This document shows positions 43,694 to 53,094 of a stretch of DNA of 64,000 nt, piece by piece. Every line of letters starts with the position of its first letter. Within the stretch, counting starts at the first letter, position 1. The notes under the pieces were generated by a model. The model ran no database searches and was not told the origin of the DNA. It was given only the letters and a program-made list of their open reading frames with translations. Source of the stretch: JACVRW01 sp963819635 (GTDB lineage Bacteria; Actinomycetota; Thermoleophilia; Solirubrobacterales; Thermoleophilaceae); NCBI GenBank assembly GCA_963819635.1, contig CAWFWX010000003.1:1178001-1242000 (forward strand), in the 5' to 3' direction. The position numbers were made by a program, and so were the translations under genes.

Positions 43694-44608
43694 CTAAGCG
43701 GGGGCTTCCGCGGGCCTCCGAGCGGGCCCGAAACGGCGCTCGAAGCGAAGCGCGAGCACCGCCAGGCCGGCGAGCACGAGCGCGGCTCCGAGCACCGCCA
43801 CGACGCCCGGCCGCTCGCCGAGGACGAGGAATCCGAGGGCCATCGCGGTGACGGGCTCCGCGAGCGTCAGCGTCGCGGTCTCGCTCGCGCCGATCTCGCG
43901 GAGGCCCTTGGCGAACAGGACGTAGGCGAGCGCCGTCGTGATGGCCCCGAGGTACACGGCCAGGGTCAGGCCGTCGGCACTGAGGAGCTCCCCGGTCGGT
44001 GCGATCGCGAACGTGGGCAACAGGATGAGCGCACCCGTGCCGAACACCGCGGCCATGACGCCCTCGGGCGTGCCGCCGCGGTCGAGCAGGTGCTTCGCGA
44101 TCACCGCGTAGCCCGCGTAGCCGGCGCCGGCCGCGAGCGCGAGCGCGATCCCGGTCGCGGAGACGTCCGCGCCCGATCCCCCGCCAAGCGTCAGGAGGCA
44201 GACCCCCGCGCACGCGAGCGCCGTCGCGGCATACCAGCGCGCCTCGAGCCGCTCGCCCGCGAAGAGGCGGCCGAGGACGCCGGTGAAGGCGGGCGCCGAG
44301 CCGAGCGCGACGACGGTCCCGACCGCCACACCGGTCTGAGCGACGGCGGCGAAGAAGCTCGCCTGGTATGCGGCGACGAAGACACCGGCCAGTAGGACGA
44401 GCCGCCGATCGCCGCCGCCGAGGAGCGCGCGCAGCCGCCGCCCGGCGCCGGCGCGCGCCCCCGCGAGCGCCACGACCGCGAGGAGCAGCGCTCCCACCAC
44501 GATCCGGGCGCTCCCCACCGCAAGCGGCTCGATCTCCGGGCCGAGGGCCTGCGCGGTGCCGGTGGTCCCAAAGAGAACGGCGGCAATGAGGACATGGACT
44601 CGAGCCAC
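43694..44608 (-). CDS. EamA-family (DMT) transporter
   Basis: A 304-residue membrane protein with ten predicted helices in two EamA repeats; the second repeat begins near ATGIALALAAGAGYAGYAVI, and ITTALAYVLFAKGLREIGAS with TLAEPVTAMALGFLVLGE is the classic RhaT/EamA signature. It is an inner-membrane metabolite exporter of unknown substrate. It lies 48 bp upstream of the 3' end of trpA's gene but is a separate unit. Confidence 0.87.
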   Translation of the reverse strand: MARVHVLIAAVLFGTTGTAQALGPEIEPLAVGSARIVVGALLLAVVALAGARAGAGRRLRALLGGGDRRLVLLAGVFVAAYQASFFAAVAQTGVAVGTVVALGSAPAFTGVLGRLFAGERLEARWYAATALACAGVCLLTLGGGSGADVSATGIALALAAGAGYAGYAVIAKHLLDRGGTPEGVMAAVFGTGALILLPTFAIAPTGELLSADGLTLAVYLGAITTALAYVLFAKGLREIGASETATLTLAEPVTAMALGFLVLGERPGVVAVLGAALVLAGLAVLALRFERRFGPARRPAEAPA

Positions 44609-44656
44609 GAGGCGGATTGTTCCACAATTCTGCCAAGAATGGGGCCGATCAGTAGT

Positions 44657-45425
44657 TCAGTCCCGCAACGCCGCCGCGAGCTCTCGGACCACCGAGCCCA
44701 CCGCCTCCGCCCCGCCCTCGCCGGCGGCGCGCACCACGCGGCTCCCCACGATCACCCCGTCGGCCAGCTCGGCGACGGAGCGCGCCTGCTCCGGCGTCGA
44801 GATGCCGAAGCCGACGGCCACCGGCACGTCCGTCGAAGCGCGCACGCGCTCGACCGTCGCAGCCAGGCCATCCTGAAGCTCGGCGCGCTCGCCGGTCGTG
44901 CCCGTCAGCGACACGACGTATATGAACCCGCGCGCGTCCGCGCCGATGGCCGCGATCCGCTCCGGCGTCGAGGTCGGCGCCACGAGCGGCACGAGCGCGA
45001 GCCCCTCCGCGTCGCAGGCGGCGCGCACCTCGCCCGCCTCGTCGTGCGGCAGGTCCGGGAACGATCAACCCGGAGGCGCCCGCCGAAGCCGCCTTCAACG
45101 CAAACGCGGAAGCACCGGCGGTCAGCACGATGTTGGCGTACACCATCAGCACAACCGGCACCCTCACCGCAATCCGTTCGCACAGGCCCAGGACGCCGTG
45201 GGGAGTCACTCCGGCGGCAAGCGCCGCGGTGCCGGCCGCATGAATTACCGGGCCGTCCGCGAGCGGGTCCGAGAAGGGGATGCCGAGTTCGATGAGATCC
45301 GCGCCGCCGTCGGCGGCGGCGAGCGCTGCGGAGAGAGAGGTCTGGAGGTCAGGAAAACCCCCCATCAGATACGGCATCAGGGCGGCGCGCTTGCCGTTCT
45401 CGGCGAAGGCGGAGGCGATGCTCAT
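44657..45425 (-). CDS. trpA: Tryptophan synthase alpha chain, interrupted by a one-base frame shift
   Basis: From ATG 45425: MPYLMGGFPDLQTSLSAALA, the catalytic Glu in ADLIELGIPFSDPLADGP and VYANIVLTAGASAFA. After SGLIVP an extra base at 45054-45059 breaks the frame; the neighbouring frame continues DLPHDEAGEVRAACDAEGL, then LVPLVAPTSTPERI and VAVGFGISTPEQAR to the stop at 44657. Total 769 bp, 256 codons plus one. Since trpA should be essential for prototrophy and everything else is conserved, a sequencing error is likely. It cleaves indole-3-glycerol phosphate to indole and overlaps trpB by 4 bp. Confidence 0.92.
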
Positions 45426-46585
45426 CCGAGCGCCAGCACCTCGGCGAGGTCCTTGTCGCCGCGCCCGGAGAGGGTCACGAGGCTCAGCCCATCGGACGGG
45501 TTGGCGAGCACCCAGGCGATCGCGTGCGAGGACTCGAGCGCGGGAAGGATCCCCTCCAGCCGTGCCACCCGGTGGAATGCGGCGAGGGCGGCGCCGTCCT
45601 CCACGGCCTCGTAGCGCACGCGGCCGGAGTCGCGCAGCCACGCGTGCTCGGGACCGACGCCGGGGTAGTCGAGCCCGGCGGAGATCGAATGAGCCTCGAG
45701 GATCTGGCCGGCCTCGTCCTGGAGCACGCCGGTGAGCGCCCCGTGCAGCACGCCGCGCGCGCCGGTCGTGAGCGGCGCCGAGTGGCGCCGCGTGGCGAGC
45801 CCCTCGCCCGCAGCCTCGACTCCGATCAGCTCGACGTCCTCGTCGTTCACGAACGGGATGAAGGTGCCGATCGCGTTGGAGCCGCCGCCCACGCACGCGA
45901 TCGCGCGGTCCGGGAGCCGGCCCGCCTGCTCCAGCAGTTGCCCGCGCGCCTCGTCGCCGATGCGGCGCTGCAGGTCACGCACCATCGCCGGGTAGGGCGC
46001 CGGGCCGACGCACGAGCCGATCACGTAATGCGTCGAGCCGACGTTCGCCACCCAGTCGCGGATGGCCTCGGACACGGCCTCCTTCAGGGTGCGCGCGCCC
46101 GCGTCGACGCCGCGCACCTCGGCACCGAGCAGGCGCATCCGCTGCACGTTCGGCTCCTGGCGGCGCATGTCCTCGGTGCCCATGTACACCACGCACTCGA
46201 GCCCGAGCAGCGCGCACGCGGTCGCGGCCGCCACACCGTGCTGGCCGGCGCCTGTCTCCGCGATCACCCGCGGCTTGCCCATGCGCCGGGCCAGCAGCGC
46301 CTGCCCGATCGCGTTGTTGATCTTGTGGGAGCCCGTATGCGTCAGGTCCTCGCGCTTCAGCCAGACCGCCCCGCCGGCCGCCTCCGAGAGCCGCCGGGCG
46401 TGGTAGAGCGGGGTCGGCCGACCCACGTAGTCGCGCATCAGCTCGTCGAGCTCGGCCACGAAGGCGGGATCGTCGCGCGCCTCCGACCAGGCCGCCTCGA
46501 GCTCGTCGAGCGCCGGGATGAGCGTCTCGGGCACGTAGCGGCCGCCGTAGGGGCCGAAGCGCCGCTCGAGCGGCGTGGCACTCAT
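45422..46585 (-). CDS. trpB: Tryptophan synthase beta chain
   Basis: The 387-residue PLP enzyme has GPYGGRYVPETLIPAL, the PLP lysine in LTHTGSHKINNAIGQ, AETGAGQHGVAAATACALL and the phosphate loop VGGGSNAIGTF. It condenses indole with serine. ATG 46585 overlaps the trpF stop by 4 bp. Confidence 0.97.
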   Translation of the reverse strand: MSATPLERRFGPYGGRYVPETLIPALDELEAAWSEARDDPAFVAELDELMRDYVGRPTPLYHARRLSEAAGGAVWLKREDLTHTGSHKINNAIGQALLARRMGKPRVIAETGAGQHGVAAATACALLGLECVVYMGTEDMRRQEPNVQRMRLLGAEVRGVDAGARTLKEAVSEAIRDWVANVGSTHYVIGSCVGPAPYPAMVRDLQRRIGDEARGQLLEQAGRLPDRAIACVGGGSNAIGTFIPFVNDEDVELIGVEAAGEGLATRRHSAPLTTGARGVLHGALTGVLQDEAGQILEAHSISAGLDYPGVGPEHAWLRDSGRVRYEAVEDGAALAAFHRVARLEGILPALESSHAIAWVLANPSDGLSLVTLSGRGDKDLAEVLALG

Positions 46586-47220
46586 GCCGCTACGTGGTCC
46601 GCGGCCTCGACGGCCCTGAAGAAGGCGGCCAGCTTCGCCGCGTCCTTTCGGCCGGGCTCCGCCTCCGTGCCGCTCGCGCTGTCGACGGCGAACGGATCGG
46701 CCGCAGCGATGGCCTGTCCCACGTTGTCCGGCGTCAGACCGCCCGACAGGATCACCGGCGGGGTGCCCGGATGGAGGCGCGCGAGCTCCCAGTCGAAGCT
46801 CTCGCCCGTGCCGCCCGGAGCCGTCGGCGAGTGGGCGTCCAGCAGGTGGTAGTCGGTGTGGAAGGCGCGCAGCGCCTGCACCTGCGCGGCGTCGCGGACG
46901 CGCGCCGCCTTGATGACCTTGCATCCGGTACGCCGCCCGGCCTCCTGGCAGTAGGCGGGGCCCTCGTCACCGTGCAGCTGGAGCAGGGAGAAGCGGCACA
47001 GGTCCGCGGTCACGGCCACCTCGTCGAGCGGCGCGTTGACGAACACGCCGGCCAGCTCGACGCGCCGGTGGAGCTGGGCTCCGATCGCCTCGGCCTGCTC
47101 GATGGGGCAGGCGCGCGGGCTGTTCGGCCAGAAGATCATGCCGAGCGCCCAGGCGCCCAGCTCGGTCGCCTGCTGGGCGTCCTCGAGCGACGTGAGGCCG
47201 CAGATCTTCACGCGCGTCAT
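46582..47220 (-). CDS. trpF: Phosphoribosylanthranilate isomerase
   Basis: A 212-residue TIM barrel with RVKICGLTSLEDAQ (catalytic Cys), GMIFWPNSPR, LLQLHGDEGPAY and ILSGGLTPDNVGQAI. It converts phosphoribosylanthranilate to CdRP. It heads a trpFBA operon that is separated from trpEGDC by about 8.9 kb. The region just upstream contains GGGTCTGACCCC palindromes. Confidence 0.95.
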   Translation of the reverse strand: MTRVKICGLTSLEDAQQATELGAWALGMIFWPNSPRACPIEQAEAIGAQLHRRVELAGVFVNAPLDEVAVTADLCRFSLLQLHGDEGPAYCQEAGRRTGCKVIKAARVRDAAQVQALRAFHTDYHLLDAHSPTAPGGTGESFDWELARLHPGTPPVILSGGLTPDNVGQAIAAADPFAVDSASGTEAEPGRKDAAKLAAFFRAVEAADHVAA

Positions 47221-47269
47221 GGCCCACGTAATGGTCGCAGAGGGCGCCGGGGCCGCAAAGGGTCGACCC

Positions 47270-47297
47270 GGGTCTGACCCCGGAGGGGTCAGACCCC
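47270..47297. repeat. GGGTCTGACCCC/GGGGTCAGACCCC palindromic element, second copy
   Basis: GGGTCTGACCCC (47270-47281) is followed by GGGGTCAGACCCC (47285-47297) and a G/T/C-rich tail that resembles the start of the 18-bp unit of the element at 42724-42861. It lies in the 105-bp gap between trpF and the HtrA gene. Confidence 0.75.
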
Positions 47298-47325
47298 GTC
47301 GTGGCCGTTGACCCCGTCGCGGTCG

Positions 47326-48561
<1,236 letters not shown>

Positions 48562-48593
48562 GACAGAAGAAATAGGCCCTCGACCTTAGATTT

Positions 48594-50984
48594 CTATAAA
48601 TCCGGCCTGGTCCTCGGGGCGCCCGGGGGGATCGCGAACACACCCCTGAGCCGGTCGAAGACGCTTCCGCGCGTGAGCTCGCGGCGCAGCGCGCGACGCT
48701 GGCGCAGGCTTGGCGCGCCCGGCGCGCGCGGGTCGTATCGGTGGGCCCGCAGCGCCCCCGCGTATGCCTCGGAGGCCGGTCCGGCGAAGCGCCCGAGCCG
48801 CCGCTCGAGGCCGAGCAGCGTCGTCGACGCCGGCAGATCCCAGCCGAGCCGGACGAGCGCGCGGCGCAGCTCTGACAGCTGAAGCTCGGCGATCGCCTGA
48901 GGCGGCAGCGTCCGGAGCCGCTGCATGCGCCGCCCCAGGACCAGCGTCACCAGCGCGAGCGGCGCGACGATGAGCAGGAGGATCAGCGGCATGACCCAGC
49001 CGTTGCCGCCGTCGCCACCCAGGTCCGCCGTACCCGACGCCGGCTCCGACGCTGCGATTCCCAGCCGGGACTGCCTCACCTCACCCGCGTCCGCCGCCGC
49101 GGCGCTCGTGGCGAGCGCGCTCGACTGGGACTGGGCGGGCGAGCGCGCCGGCGTCGGGTCGAAGGGCACCCAGCCGATGCCCGTGAACCAGACCTCGACC
49201 CACGAGTGCGCGTCGAGGTCGCGGACGCGGTACTCCTTCGTGTCCTTGTTGTACGACCCCGGTGAGAAGCCGGCGGCCACGCGGGCGGGGATCCCGGCCA
49301 TGCGCAGCATGAGCGCCATCGCGCCCGAGAACTGCTGGCAGTAGCCGCGCTTGTCCTCCTCGAGGAAGCCCATCAGAGGGATCGGATGCGTCGGCACGCG
49401 CTCCGAGTAGGTGAAGCTGCGCTGCAGCCAGAGCTCCACGCTCTTCACGGCGTCGTACGAGGTCGGCTGGTCGCTCGTGAGCTCGAGCGCCTGCTCGTAC
49501 ATGGGCGCGTAGGCGGATCCGCGCAGCGCGCTGTCCGCCGCCGGACCGAGATCAGACGGTTCGTTGTCGCGCAGCGGCACGAAGATGGTGTCGCGCAGGC
49601 CCGCTGCGCGCTCCTGGTCGGCGAGCGTCTGCCCCGGCAGCGTCCGGGTCGCGGACTCGCCGGGGTTCGGGAGCTGGATCGCCGTGTACTGGACCATGTC
49701 GTGCTTGTAGCCGCGCGGGGCGCCCGCCATCTGCGCCCTCGTCGGGTTGGGCGCGTAGGCGCGCACCGAATACGTGTCGCCCTCCTCGAGGCGCCTGTTG
49801 CCGAAGAGGCGTGTGGTGCCGTCCGCGGTCGGCCGCGCGGGCGCGCCGTCGACGTTGAGGACGACGCCCGCGCCGACCACGAACTCCGACGACAGCGAGC
49901 GGACCGTGAAGCGGATGCGCTCGTCCCAGTCCTGGTTGTACTCGTTGTAGCCCCAGCGGCCCTCGATGATCGACTTGTCCCACGCGACCTGGGTGCCGTA
50001 CTGGGTCTCGTCGAGCCTGGGGTTGCGAACCCAGCGCAGGCCGTCGAAGCCGTCGAGGGTCTCCGCCTTCCAGTAGTGGGGACGGTCGGACTTCACGTTG
50101 AGCACCGTGGCGCCGGCCCGCGACCAGTCGAGCGGCCCGTAGGAGTGGTTCCAATCGAAGGTGATGACCTTGCCGTTGCCGAACCAGTCCCACGCGCGGT
50201 AGTCCCACCAGGGTCGGTCGCCGTCGAGCGCGGCCGCCACGGGAAGCGAGAGCAGGCCGACGCTGGCCACGACCGCGCCGGCGACGATTGCCTCGCGCCG
50301 CGGCAGGCGGGGCAGCCACAGCCAGGCGCCGACCAGCACCAGCAGCACCAGCCCACGGAGCAGGGGCTGCCCCGGGTCGTGCTCCGCGACGGCGCTTCCG
50401 TAGAGCAGGAGAAGCGTGATCAGGCCGGCGATCCACAGCACGGGCGCCGCCCGCCGCGCGGGCCAGAAGCTGAGCAGAGTGGCGATCGTGAGCAGCGCGG
50501 GCGCGCCGAGCAGGACGGTCAGGCGGATCCACTCCTCCGGTCCGCCATACGGCCACTCGACGCCCTCGACACCGGCAAGGCCGCGGTCGATCCCGTCGAA
50601 CAGCTCGGCCCAGTGCGCAGGAAGGAGGAGGCGCCCGGGGAGCCCAGCCGCCATCAGGCCGAGAGCCAGCATCGCGACGCCGATCAGCGCGGCGAGCGCG
50701 TGCACCGCGGCGCGCGGCAGCGGCGCGCGGCCGAGGAGCCCGAGCGCCGCGCCTCCACCTGTGGCGATCAGGAGGACGAGCAGCATCCGGCCGACCGGGG
50801 CGTCCACGACGAGCGTTCCCCAGTGCGCCGTGGTGAAGGCGGCCAGGGCCGAGAACGCGACGAGCCGCATGCCGAGCGAGTCCACGCTGACCGCCCCGGC
50901 CGCGCGCGAGGCGCCGCCGGCGTCGAGCGGTGCGGCGCCACCCGTGGTGGCCGGGGCCGGCGTCCGGCCGATCAGCCCGCTCAC
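48594..50984 (-). CDS. Transglutaminase-like domain membrane protein (TgpA family, DUF3488)
   Basis: The 796-residue protein has six or so N-terminal membrane helices, a large extracytoplasmic part with a transglutaminase-like core (catalytic Cys in DKRGYCQQFSGAMALMLR, His in DLDAHSWVEVWF, Asp in FDPTPA), then a C-terminal membrane helix (GWVMPLILLLIVAPLAL) and a cytoplasmic helical tail. The MoxR-DUF58-transglutaminase trio is a widespread cluster. GTG 50984 overlaps the DUF58 stop by 4 bp; in-frame sequence upstream is a shadow of the DUF58 gene. Confidence 0.9.
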   Translation of the reverse strand: MSGLIGRTPAPATTGGAAPLDAGGASRAAGAVSVDSLGMRLVAFSALAAFTTAHWGTLVVDAPVGRMLLVLLIATGGGAALGLLGRAPLPRAAVHALAALIGVAMLALGLMAAGLPGRLLLPAHWAELFDGIDRGLAGVEGVEWPYGGPEEWIRLTVLLGAPALLTIATLLSFWPARRAAPVLWIAGLITLLLLYGSAVAEHDPGQPLLRGLVLLVLVGAWLWLPRLPRREAIVAGAVVASVGLLSLPVAAALDGDRPWWDYRAWDWFGNGKVITFDWNHSYGPLDWSRAGATVLNVKSDRPHYWKAETLDGFDGLRWVRNPRLDETQYGTQVAWDKSIIEGRWGYNEYNQDWDERIRFTVRSLSSEFVVGAGVVLNVDGAPARPTADGTTRLFGNRRLEEGDTYSVRAYAPNPTRAQMAGAPRGYKHDMVQYTAIQLPNPGESATRTLPGQTLADQERAAGLRDTIFVPLRDNEPSDLGPAADSALRGSAYAPMYEQALELTSDQPTSYDAVKSVELWLQRSFTYSERVPTHPIPLMGFLEEDKRGYCQQFSGAMALMLRMAGIPARVAAGFSPGSYNKDTKEYRVRDLDAHSWVEVWFTGIGWVPFDPTPARSPAQSQSSALATSAAAADAGEVRQSRLGIAASEPASGTADLGGDGGNGWVMPLILLLIVAPLALVTLVLGRRMQRLRTLPPQAIAELQLSELRRALVRLGWDLPASTTLLGLERRLGRFAGPASEAYAGALRAHRYDPRAPGAPSLRQRRALRRELTRGSVFDRLRGVFAIPPGAPRTRPDL

Positions 50985-52090
50985 GCCGCCACCCCTCGCC
51001 GCACCCGCTCCACCTGGCAGCCCGTGCAGCCCGCAACCTCGAACGCCGGCCGGATCCCGGGCAGCGCGCCGGGAGCCACCACGTAGCGCGAGCCGGCCGG
51101 AAGCCGCTCGAGCGCGCGCGGCGTGGCGCGGAGGTCCGCGCCCGTGACCCAGATGACCGCTCCGCCGCGCGGGCCGAGCACGCTGCCTGCGGGTGCGGGG
51201 CCCTCGTCGACGAGCGCGAGGCGGGCGTGCACCGCCGGCCATGCCCCGAGGTCGTGCCCGATCTCGATCGGACGCCTGTCGCCGGGAAGGAGCACGGAGC
51301 AGCCGTCCTTCCGGGCCAGCCAGACGCACAGCGACGCGGCGGCACGCACGGCCATGTCGAGCTGCTCCTCGCTGCCCGGGTTGGACGGGTCGAGCACGAT
51401 CAGCGGCGCCGAGTCGAGCTCGGCGACCAGCCGCCGCTCCAGCATCTGGCCGTGGCGGGCGACCGAAGGCCAGTGGATGCGCGACGCGGGCGCGCCCTCG
51501 CGGTACTCCCGCAGCCCGTCGATCTCGAGCTCCGCGGCCGAGGCATCCAGACGCCGCCCCGAGAGGCTCGGCGCCGCACCGAGCCCCGCCTCCGCACCCG
51601 CACCCGCGCCGCCGCTGCCGGGCGCGGTCACGGGCTCTACCCGTGGGAGCACCAGCACCTCGTCGGTGCCCTCGCCGCGCACCTCGCGCGCGTACAGCCT
51701 GAGCGGGTCGCGGATCACGAGCAGCTCCGGCTCGAGGACGCGGCGCCCGCGGCGCGTGAAGCGGACGTTGATCCGGAGCCGCCGCGACCAGCGGCCGGCG
51801 ATCGGAACCGGCCAGCCGAGCAGCGGCTCGAGCAGCTCGCCCCCGGGCGGCGGCAGCACGCCGCTCCGCACCTCCACGCGCAGCGGGTAGGGCTCCTCCT
51901 CCACCACGGTGTGCGGCCCGGGCACGCGCGCCACCGTCGCGCCGCTTGCAGCGAGCCGTACCCAGACGACCGACCCGACGGCGAGCAGGACGAGCGCGAC
52001 GCCCGGCACGTACAGCGAGGCGGTGTCGAAGGTGCCTCCGGCCAGGCACAGCGCCGCCCCCAGCAGCGCCGTGAGGACTGCGCGAAGCAT
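50981..52090 (-). CDS. DUF58 domain protein
   Basis: This 369-residue protein has two N-terminal membrane helices (LTALLGAALCLAGGTF and VPGVALVLLAVGSVVWV), then a beta-rich part and the DUF58 core (GLREYREGAPASRIHWPSVA with the R-x-Y-x-x-G-D/A-R-x-x-W signature), often described as a von Willebrand-A-like module. It acts with MoxR ATPases and TgpA proteins at the membrane. ATG 52090 was chosen because it precedes the first membrane helix; MoxR ends 7 bp upstream. Confidence 0.88.
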   Translation of the reverse strand: MLRAVLTALLGAALCLAGGTFDTASLYVPGVALVLLAVGSVVWVRLAASGATVARVPGPHTVVEEEPYPLRVEVRSGVLPPPGGELLEPLLGWPVPIAGRWSRRLRINVRFTRRGRRVLEPELLVIRDPLRLYAREVRGEGTDEVLVLPRVEPVTAPGSGGAGAGAEAGLGAAPSLSGRRLDASAAELEIDGLREYREGAPASRIHWPSVARHGQMLERRLVAELDSAPLIVLDPSNPGSEEQLDMAVRAAASLCVWLARKDGCSVLLPGDRRPIEIGHDLGAWPAVHARLALVDEGPAPAGSVLGPRGGAVIWVTGADLRATPRALERLPAGSRYVVAPGALPGIRPAFEVAGCTGCQVERVRRGVAA

Positions 52091-52097
52091 CAGCGCC

Positions 52098-53048
52098 TCA
52101 GAGCGCCGGGACTCGCTCCAGGGCGTCGGCCACGACCGTGGCGCGCTCATCGGAGCCCGTGCCCGGGGACAGGAGCAGCCTGTGGGTGAGCACCGAGCCG
52201 GCCATCTTCTGGACGTCGTCCGGAAGCGCGTGGTCGCGGGCGTCGAGGGCCGCGAGCGCCTTCGCGGCGCGGAACAGCATCAGGCCCGCGCGCGGGCTGG
52301 CGCCCAGGTCGACGCGCGGATCGGCGCGCGTGGCGTCCAGGATCGAGACGACGTAGCGGCGGAGGGCATCGCTGCCGTGCACGGCGCCCGCCGCGGCCTG
52401 GGCCGCGAGCACGTCGCCCACGTCGGCCACCGGCTCGAGGTCGAGCACGCGGTCGCTCTCCGCGTGGTCGAGCAGCATCTGGCTCTCCTGGGCTGCCGAC
52501 GGGTAGCCCAGCGAGACGCGCACCATGAAGCGGTCGAGCTGCGCCTCGGGAAGGGGATAGGTGCCCTCGTACTCCACCGGGTTCTGGGTCGCCACAACGA
52601 TGAACGGCCGCGCCAGCTCGTGCGTGTGCCGGTCGACGGTCACGTGTCCTTCCTGCATGCACTCGAGCAGGCCGGACTGAGTCTTGGGCGAAGCGCGATT
52701 CACCTCGTCCACGAGCACGACGTTCGCGAACACCGGGCCGGGCCGGAACTCGAAGCGGTTCTCGCGCTGGTCGTAGACGTTCGTGCCGACCACGTCGGCC
52801 GGCAGCAGGTCGGCCGTGCACTGGATGCGCGCGTACTCCGCCTCGACGGAGCGGGCGAGCGCGCGCGCCAGCGCGGTCTTGCCCACGCCCGGGTAGTCCT
52901 CGATCAGGACGTGCCCCTCCGCGAAGAGTGCCACCAGGACGTCGCGGATCACTCCGTCGGGGGCCTTCACCGCCTGCGCGATGTTGTCCCGGAGCCGCGC
53001 ACCCAGCTCGGCTACCTGCGGCGGATCGAGCTCAGGGACGGTCGCCAT
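52098..53048 (-). CDS. MoxR-family AAA ATPase
   Basis: The 316-residue ATPase has Walker A EDYPGVGKTALARAL, Walker B NVVLVDEVNRASPKTQ, the MoxR-specific ECMQEGHVTVDRHTHEL and sensor 1 ATQNPVEYEGTYPLPEAQLD. It probably remodels or inserts a metal or partner in the DUF58/transglutaminase complex downstream. The three genes are closely packed. Confidence 0.95.
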   Translation of the reverse strand: MATVPELDPPQVAELGARLRDNIAQAVKAPDGVIRDVLVALFAEGHVLIEDYPGVGKTALARALARSVEAEYARIQCTADLLPADVVGTNVYDQRENRFEFRPGPVFANVVLVDEVNRASPKTQSGLLECMQEGHVTVDRHTHELARPFIVVATQNPVEYEGTYPLPEAQLDRFMVRVSLGYPSAAQESQMLLDHAESDRVLDLEPVADVGDVLAAQAAAGAVHGSDALRRYVVSILDATRADPRVDLGASPRAGLMLFRAAKALAALDARDHALPDDVQKMAGSVLTHRLLLSPGTGSDERATVVADALERVPAL

Positions 53049-53094
53049 GCACCACCATGGTAGGGGTTACGCACCCTACGCCCAGATCGGTTCT